From contig JAEWPX010000043.1 in the NCBI GenBank assembly GCA_023399375.1, positions 1 to 25,775 of the forward strand: 25,775 bases of DNA, read 5' to 3'. How positions within the stretch are numbered: the first letter of the stretch is position 1; each line of letters begins with the position of its first letter. The position numbers and the translations under genes were made by a program. The DNA comes from Pseudomonadota bacterium. Lineage in GTDB: Bacteria > Desulfobacterota > Desulfovibrionia > Desulfovibrionales > Desulfovibrionaceae. This document shows positions 21,314 to 25,775 of this stretch, piece by piece. The notes under the pieces were generated by a model, which made no database searches, was not told the origin of the DNA, and saw nothing but the letters and a program-made list of their open reading frames with translations.

Positions 21314-23119
21314 ATGGAGCAATGCGACCTGCCCCGCCCGCCAAGCCGCCTGGACCGCATCCGCAAGACCCTGCCGCGCGTGCTGCCGTTTCTCTCCTGG
21401 TGGCCCATGGTCAACCGCCGCACGCTACGGGCCGACCTCTGGGCGGGCCTGACCGGCGCGGTGATCGTGCTGCCGCAGGGCGTGGCCTTTGCCGCCATCG
21501 CCGGCCTGCCGCCGGTCTACGGCCTGTACGCGGCCATGCTCCCGGTGATCGCGGCCGCGCTCTTCGGCTCCTCCCACCACTTGATCTCCGGCCCGACCAC
21601 GGCCATTTCGCTCGTGGTCTTCGCCACGGTCAACCAGCTCGCCATAGCGGGTTCGCCGGAATACATCCGGCTCGTGCTGGCGCTGACGGTGCTCGCGGGG
21701 CTGGCGCAACTGGGCCTCGGCCTGGCGCGGCTCGGCGGACTCGTCAACTTCGTCTCCCACTCCGTGGTCACGGGGTTTACCGCCGGGGCGGCGGTGCTCA
21801 TCGTCACGAGCCAGCTCGGGCATTTCTTCGGCGTGACCCTGCCGCGCGGCGGGGAGTTCCTGGAGACGTGGTGGGCGTTTTTGCAGCAGATTCCGGCGAT
21901 CAACTGGCGCGTAGCGGGCATCGCCGCCGCAACCCTCGGCCTGGCGCTTTGCATCCGCCGGCTGTGGCCCAAGGCTCCGGCCCTGCTCCTTGCGCTTATC
22001 GGCGGCAGCATCGTGTGCCAGTCCCTCGACGGCGCGGCGCACGGGGCCAAGCTGGTGGGCGCGCTGCCGGCCAGCCTACCGCCCTTCTCCCTGCCCGAGC
22101 TCGATCTGGAAACCTTCCGGGTGCTCTTTCCCGGAGCCCTGGCCGTGGCCATGCTGGGGCTGGCCGAGGCGGTGTCCATCGCCCGGGCCGTGGCCGTGCG
22201 TTCGGAGCAGCGCATCGACAACAGCCAGGAATTCATCGGCCAGGGGCTGGCCAACATCCTGGGAGGCTTTTTTTCCGGCTACGCCTCGTCGGGATCGTTC
22301 ACCCGCACGGGCGTCAATTACGAGGCCGGGGCCAAGACGCCCCTGGCGGCGGTCTTCTCGGCCGTCTTCCTGGCCGCGGTGCTTTTGTGCATCGCACCGG
22401 TCACGGCGTACCTGCCCATCGCGGCCATGGCCGGGGTGATCGTGCTGGTCGCGGCCAACCTCGTCAGCGTGCGCGCCATCCGCCACATCGCCACCACGGA
22501 CAAGGCCGAGGCCGGCATCCTGGCGACCACGTTTCTGGCCACGCTGTTCGTCGGCCTGGAATTCGCCCTGTACGCCGGGGTCATGCTCTCGCTGCTGCTC
22601 TACCTGCGCCGCACGAGCCACCCGCACTTCATCACCCTGGCCCCGGACCCGGCCCTGCCCCACCGTTCGCTGGTCAACGTGCGCCGCCGTCCGCTGCACG
22701 AGTGCCCGCAGCTCAAGATCCTGCGCCTGGACGGCTCGATCTTCTTCGGCGCGGTCAACCACATCGCCGAGGAACTCCACCGCATCGTGCAGGACAGCCC
22801 CGAGCAGTGCCACATCCTCATCATCGGCTCGGGCATCAACTTCATCGACGCCGGCGGCTGCCACATGCTCTTCCATGAGGCCGGGTCCCTGCGCCTGTCC
22901 GGCCGGGAAATCTTCTTCTGCTCGCTCAAATCGGAAGTGATGGAGCTGCTGACGCGCGGCGGGTGCCTGGCGCGCATCGGCGCGCAAAACGTCTTTCGCG
23001 ACAAGGCCTCGGCCATCGCCGGCATCGTCGCGCGCCTGGACCCCGAACGCTGCGCCTGCTGCCGCGAACGCGTCTTCGCCGAATGCGCGTCCCGCCCCGG
23101 CGGCGAGGCGGCGGCGTAG
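21314..23119 (+). CDS. SulP-family anion transporter with STAS domain
   Basis: A 601-residue inner-membrane protein of the SLC26/SulP group (sulfate, bicarbonate or dicarboxylate uptake). The SulP signature VIVLPQGVAFAAIAGLPPVYGLYAAMLPVI lies at about 52-80, given here as VLPQGVAFAAIAGLPPVYGL. Roughly 12-14 helices run to about residue 430, including SHSVVTGFTAGAAVLI and YASSGSFTRTGVNYEAGAKT. A STAS domain follows (about 455-565: LKILRLDGSIFFGAVNHIAE ... INFIDAGGCHMLF), as in anti-sigma antagonists. The last 25 residues are unusual: C580, C582, C583 and C591 form a small cysteine cluster. GGAGG precedes the ATG. In a sulfate reducer, sulfate is a natural substrate but bicarbonate cannot be excluded. 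It is followed by element copy D. Confidence 0.93.
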   Translation: MEQCDLPRPPSRLDRIRKTLPRVLPFLSWWPMVNRRTLRADLWAGLTGAVIVLPQGVAFAAIAGLPPVYGLYAAMLPVIAAALFGSSHHLISGPTTAISLVVFATVNQLAIAGSPEYIRLVLALTVLAGLAQLGLGLARLGGLVNFVSHSVVTGFTAGAAVLIVTSQLGHFFGVTLPRGGEFLETWWAFLQQIPAINWRVAGIAAATLGLALCIRRLWPKAPALLLALIGGSIVCQSLDGAAHGAKLVGALPASLPPFSLPELDLETFRVLFPGALAVAMLGLAEAVSIARAVAVRSEQRIDNSQEFIGQGLANILGGFFSGYASSGSFTRTGVNYEAGAKTPLAAVFSAVFLAAVLLCIAPVTAYLPIAAMAGVIVLVAANLVSVRAIRHIATTDKAEAGILATTFLATLFVGLEFALYAGVMLSLLLYLRRTSHPHFITLAPDPALPHRSLVNVRRRPLHECPQLKILRLDGSIFFGAVNHIAEELHRIVQDSPEQCHILIIGSGINFIDAGGCHMLFHEAGSLRLSGREIFFCSLKSEVMELLTRGGCLARIGAQNVFRDKASAIAGIVARLDPERCACCRERVFAECASRPGGEAAA

Positions 23120-23203
23120 GCGAAAGAAACGGAGAGGGAAGGAGAAGAATGCCTCCGGCGGCCAGGAGGGGATGATCCCCTCCTGGACCACCCCGAAGGG
23201 GAA
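23120..23203 (+). repeat. Two-hairpin 3' element, copy D
   Basis: Begins at the base after the sulP stop. Purine tract 23121-23149, core GCCTCCGGCGGCC (23151-23163), hairpin I with arms CCAGGAGGGG (23162-23171) and CCCCTCCTGG (23177-23186) around ATGAT, joint GGACC, hairpin II CCCC-GAA-GGGG (23191-23201). It fills almost all of the 89 bp between sulP and the convergent channel gene, and reads in the sulP direction. Confidence 0.82.
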
Positions 23204-23208
23204 TGGCG

Positions 23209-23955
23209 TTACGGCTGTCGCTGTCCGGTGACGGGCGGTGGCGCCGCCGCGCCGGGGGGAGCGGCGTGGGGGGCGAAGTGGCGGCCCATGAGCAGGGCGA
23301 TGAAGACCACGAGATAGACCTGCCCGACGAGCGCCTCGTAGGCGGCCAGCATCCGGGCCATGTCCGACACCGGAACCACGTCGCCGAAGCCGGCCGTGGT
23401 CAGGGTGGCGACGCTGAAATAATACAGCGTGATGGAGGGATGCGGGCCGAGGCCGCCGCCCGGCTCCCGCACAGCGCCCGGCGACGCCAGGCAGACCAGG
23501 GCGTAGAGCTCGGTCCACAGGGCGGCCATGAACATGAAGACGATGATGCCCGCCATGATGTTGTCGAAGGGCATCTTGCGCTGCCTAAACAGCCAGGTCA
23601 GCATGAAGACGATGAGCAGCAGGTCGAACACGCTGCTGCACACGAGCGTCAGGCAAAGCAGCGTCGGGCTGGCATACAGGAGATTGGCCACGGCCCCGGC
23701 CAGGGCGAGGCTCCCCGCGGTCAAGATGCCGACCGAAAGCGCGTTGCGCTGGCCGAGCAGCAGGAAACCGGCCATGTAGAGCACGAGCAGGAACATCGGG
23801 CCGAACAGCGTGCCCCGGCCTTCATCCAGGGGTACCGAGAGCAGGTGCGCGGCGAAAATGATGCCGAGGGTGATGCTGTGCCGGTTGGCGAGAATCGCGG
23901 CCAGGACGGGCCGCTCGCGGGAATCGGACGCGGTGGGCAGGAGCGGGCGGTCCAT
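23209..23955 (-). CDS. Ion channel with a K+-channel-like pore (Ion_trans_2)
   Basis: A 248-residue membrane protein. Four hydrophobic segments (about 28-42, 52-68, 72-92, 97-123) precede a fifth helix (about 131-157) that serves as the outer pore helix; the filter motif TTAGFGD is at 186-192, and the inner helix is about 205-224. The canonical potassium filter TVGYGD is altered to TAGFGD, which may change selectivity. The C-terminal 25 residues are Ala/Pro-rich. It starts 13 bp after the fur stop with no clear ribosome site, so it is probably translated from the same mRNA by coupling. Potassium as the ion is likely but not proven. Confidence 0.83.
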   Translation of the reverse strand: MDRPLLPTASDSRERPVLAAILANRHSITLGIIFAAHLLSVPLDEGRGTLFGPMFLLVLYMAGFLLLGQRNALSVGILTAGSLALAGAVANLLYASPTLLCLTLVCSSVFDLLLIVFMLTWLFRQRKMPFDNIMAGIIVFMFMAALWTELYALVCLASPGAVREPGGGLGPHPSITLYYFSVATLTTAGFGDVVPVSDMARMLAAYEALVGQVYLVVFIALLMGRHFAPHAAPPGAAAPPPVTGQRQP

Positions 23956-23968
23956 GCCGGGTGAGACG

Positions 23969-24418
23969 TCAGCCGTTGCCGGCGGCCTTCTTCTGGCAGT
24001 CCGGGCAAATGCCGTAGAGGTAGAGTTTATGCGCGGTCAGGCGGAAGCCGTGCCGCCTGGCCACCTCTTCCTGGAGGCGTTCGATGGAGGGGTCCACCAC
24101 TTCCACGTTGACGCCGCAGGACTCGCAGATGAGGTGGTCGTGGTGGCTCTGGCCGTAGAGGATCTCGTAGCGCACGGCCCCGTCGCCGAATTCCACGGCC
24201 TTGGCCAGCCCCGAGTCGGCCAGGAGTTTGAGGGTGCGGTAGACCGTGGCCTGGCCGATGGATTCGTATTGACGCTTGACCTTCTGGTAGAGCTCCTCGG
24301 AGGTGACGTGCCCTTCCTCGCTCAAAAAAACCTCCAGGATCCTGCGACGCTGGGGGGTCATCTTGAGCTTCTTGCGGGCGACGAAATCGGCGAATATGGC
24401 GTTCGGATCCTTGCTCAT
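23969..24418 (-). CDS. fur: Fur-family metal-dependent repressor
   Basis: A 149-residue DNA-binding metalloregulator. The winged helix is in the first half (KKLKMTPQRRRILEVF, SEELYQKVKRQYESIGQATV, YRTLKLL); the dimerisation half has the HHDH metal ligands at 92-95 and two Cys pairs, C98/C101 (CESC) and C138/C141 (CPDC), which bind structural zinc. This layout fits Fur or PerR, and sequence alone does not separate the branches; Fur is my preference. The start ATG 24418 is chosen because an upstream GTG at 24448 lies inside the -10 element. The ion channel follows 13 bp downstream. Confidence 0.87.
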   Translation of the reverse strand: MSKDPNAIFADFVARKKLKMTPQRRRILEVFLSEEGHVTSEELYQKVKRQYESIGQATVYRTLKLLADSGLAKAVEFGDGAVRYEILYGQSHHDHLICESCGVNVEVVDPSIERLQEEVARRHGFRLTAHKLYLYGICPDCQKKAAGNG

Positions 24419-24429
24419 GCGCGCGTCCC

Positions 24430-24476
24430 GTGGAACATAATTACCCACAATACTCCATCCGGTCGGCCCCGGTCAA
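24430..24476 (-). promoter_or_regulatory. fur promoter with overlapping dyad operator
   Basis: On the minus strand: TTGACC (complement of 24471-24476), 18-nt spacer, TATTGT (complement of 24447-24452). Start near 24440, about 22 nt before the ATG at 24418. A 19-bp imperfect palindrome (24430-24448; GTGG, central AT-AT symmetry, CCAC) covers the start site and touches the -10, a good place for autoregulation by the Fur-like protein. It is not a textbook 19-bp Fur box. Confidence 0.6.
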
Positions 24477-24517
24477 TGCGGCCCGGGCGGGGGCCGCCGC
24501 GTCGCCGGCCGTCCCGC

Positions 24518-25775
24518 TCAGGCCGCGGCGCGGCGCACGGCCGCGACCAGCGTCGGCACGTCCAGGATGAGGGACATGGTGCCGTCGCCGTTGATCGTGG
24601 CCCCGGAGATGCCGGAGATCGAACCGATGTAGCTGCCGAGGCTCTTGATGACCGTCTGCTGTTGGCCCATGACCTCGTCCACGGCGATGCCGGCCCGCTC
24701 GCCCTCGAAACGCGTGACCACGACCTGTTCGATGGCCGGCGGCTCGCCGGCCAGTTCGAAGGCCTCGCGCAGCCGGATGTAGGGCACGATCTCGCCGCGC
24801 AGATGGATGGTGCGCCCCCGGCCGGCTTGCCCTCCCTCGTCGCGGGGCAGCTCCACGCACTCCTCCACCAGGGACAGGGGAATGATGTACTGGTCGTCGC
24901 CGGCCTTGATCTGCAGGCCGTCGATGATGGCCAGCGTCAGCGGCAGCTTGATGGTGATGCGCGAGCCCCTGCCGTACGTGCTCTGGATGTCGATCTTGCC
25001 GCGCAGCGCGTCCATGCTGCGCTTGACCACGTCCATGCCTACGCCGCGCCCGGAGACGTTGGTGATCTTCTCGGCCGTGGAAAAGCCGGGCAGGAAGACG
25101 AGGTTGTAGATTTCGCTTTCGCTCAGACGCACGTCGGAGGCGATGAGCCCCTTCTCCACGGCCTTGGCCCGGATGCGGTCCGGGTCCATGCCCCGGCCGT
25201 CGTCGATGATCGACAGGACCACCTCGCCGCCGGCGTGCTCGGCCGAGAGCACGATGGTGCCGGTTTCGGGCTTGCCCGCGGCCAGGCGTTCGGCCGGCGG
25301 CTCGATGCCATGGTCGATGCTGTTGCGCAAAAGATGCACCAGCGGATCGTTGAGTTGCTCGATGACGGTCTTGTCGAGTTCGGTCTCGCCGCCCTCGGTC
25401 ACGAGCTCGATGGACTTGCTCATTTCCGAGGACAGGTCGCGCACCAGGCGGCGAAAACGGCTGAAGGTCGTGCCGATGGGCAGCATGCGGATGCCGAGCG
25501 TGTTGTCGCGCAGCTCGTTGGAAAGCCGCTCGATCTCCTCGGCCACGCTGGTGAGCGCCGGATGGGCCAGCCCCGAAGCCAGCTGGGTGAGCCGCGCCTG
25601 GGCGATGACCAGCTCGCCGACGAGGTTGACCAGATCGTCGAGCTTGGCCGCGTCCACGCGCAGGCTCTGCATGGACTCCTTTTTGACGGGTTGCGGCTTT
25701 TTCGCCTCGGCCGGCGCGGCGGCGGCCGGCGCGGACCTGGCCGGCGCGGGCGGCGGCGCGGCCGGCGTTTGTACG
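24518..25775 (-). CDS. cheA: Chemotaxis histidine kinase CheA (3' part)
   Basis: The frame stays open to the right edge, so about 418 C-terminal residues are seen and the P1/P2 domains lie outside. From the edge: an Ala/Pro/Lys-rich linker (complement of about 25680-25775), then the P3 dimerisation helices (LRVDAAKLDDLVNLVGELVI), the P4 ATPase with N box HLLRNSIDHGIE, G boxes DDGRGMDPD and GRGVGMDVV and GRGSRITIKLPLTLAI, and a P5 CheW-like domain (DGLQIKAGDDQYIIPLSLVE) up to the stop. CheA phosphorylates CheY and CheB in response to receptor signals. The Met at 25672 is internal and not the start. The stop lies 41 bp upstream of the fur -35. No other che gene is visible. Confidence 0.95.
   Translation of the reverse strand, partial: VQTPAAPPPAPARSAPAAAAPAEAKKPQPVKKESMQSLRVDAAKLDDLVNLVGELVIAQARLTQLASGLAHPALTSVAEEIERLSNELRDNTLGIRMLPIGTTFSRFRRLVRDLSSEMSKSIELVTEGGETELDKTVIEQLNDPLVHLLRNSIDHGIEPPAERLAAGKPETGTIVLSAEHAGGEVVLSIIDDGRGMDPDRIRAKAVEKGLIASDVRLSESEIYNLVFLPGFSTAEKITNVSGRGVGMDVVKRSMDALRGKIDIQSTYGRGSRITIKLPLTLAIIDGLQIKAGDDQYIIPLSLVEECVELPRDEGGQAGRGRTIHLRGEIVPYIRLREAFELAGEPPAIEQVVVTRFEGERAGIAVDEVMGQQQTVIKSLGSYIGSISGISGATINGDGTMSLILDVPTLVAAVRRAAA

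Noticed and set aside
24419..24448. GTG start giving a 159-residue Fur
   Set aside because: The GTG lies inside the predicted -10 element; the ATG at 24418 gives a normal Fur length.

Overview
The window looks like a chromosomal segment of a high-GC sulfate-reducing deltaproteobacterium of the Desulfovibrionaceae (Desulfovibrio/Solidesulfovibrio type). This is inferred from base composition, the flgBC-fliEFGHI gene order, a stand-alone IMP cyclohydrolase and the general protein flavour; no 16S gene or sulfate-reduction gene is present to prove it. I see no tRNA, rRNA, insertion sequence, phage gene or CRISPR array.

Layout. 1-359 is gene-free and full of nested inverted repeats. Then come a cardiolipin synthase (minus) and, divergently, a two-repeat PRC-barrel protein (plus). 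A bidirectional terminator at 2729-2770 separates that gene from a minus-strand block (2787-6317): a GAF protein with an orphan histidine-kinase H-box, then a tight set made of a ThiF/HesA-like E1 enzyme, a 76-residue MoaD/ThiS-like sulfur carrier ending in Gly-Gly, a conserved 99-residue protein, a hot-dog thioesterase and a small exported protein. Plus-strand genes follow: an outer-membrane beta-barrel protein, a choloylglycine hydrolase/penicillin acylase family enzyme, an MFS transporter and a one-helix membrane protein.

10177-16109 is a compact flagellar basal-body operon on the minus strand (flgB, flgC, fliE, fliF, fliG, fliH, fliI). The 379-bp gap upstream carries two divergent sigma-54 promoter sequences, one facing flgB and a consensus-perfect one facing a five-repeat TPR protein, which ties that TPR protein to the flagellar regulon.

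The right part holds a single-domain IMP cyclohydrolase, a D-2-hydroxyacid dehydrogenase, an unrecognised alanine-rich protein, a coupled pair (HAD phosphatase of MtnX type plus a glycerol-1-phosphate dehydrogenase-like enzyme), a SulP anion transporter with a C-terminal STAS domain, a Fur-family regulator followed by a two-pore-helix ion channel, and the 3' part of a CheA kinase cut by the window edge.

The most striking non-coding signal is a dispersed element present four times (264-358, 2532-2610, 17795-17875, 23120-23203). Each copy lies just after a stop codon, in the same orientation as the gene it follows. Each consists of a purine-rich tract, a near-constant CCTCCGGCGGCC core, a GC-rich hairpin whose arms differ between copies yet stay complementary, a GGACC-like joint and a second small hairpin. 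Several sigma-70-type promoters in the window share the -35 hexamer TTGACC.
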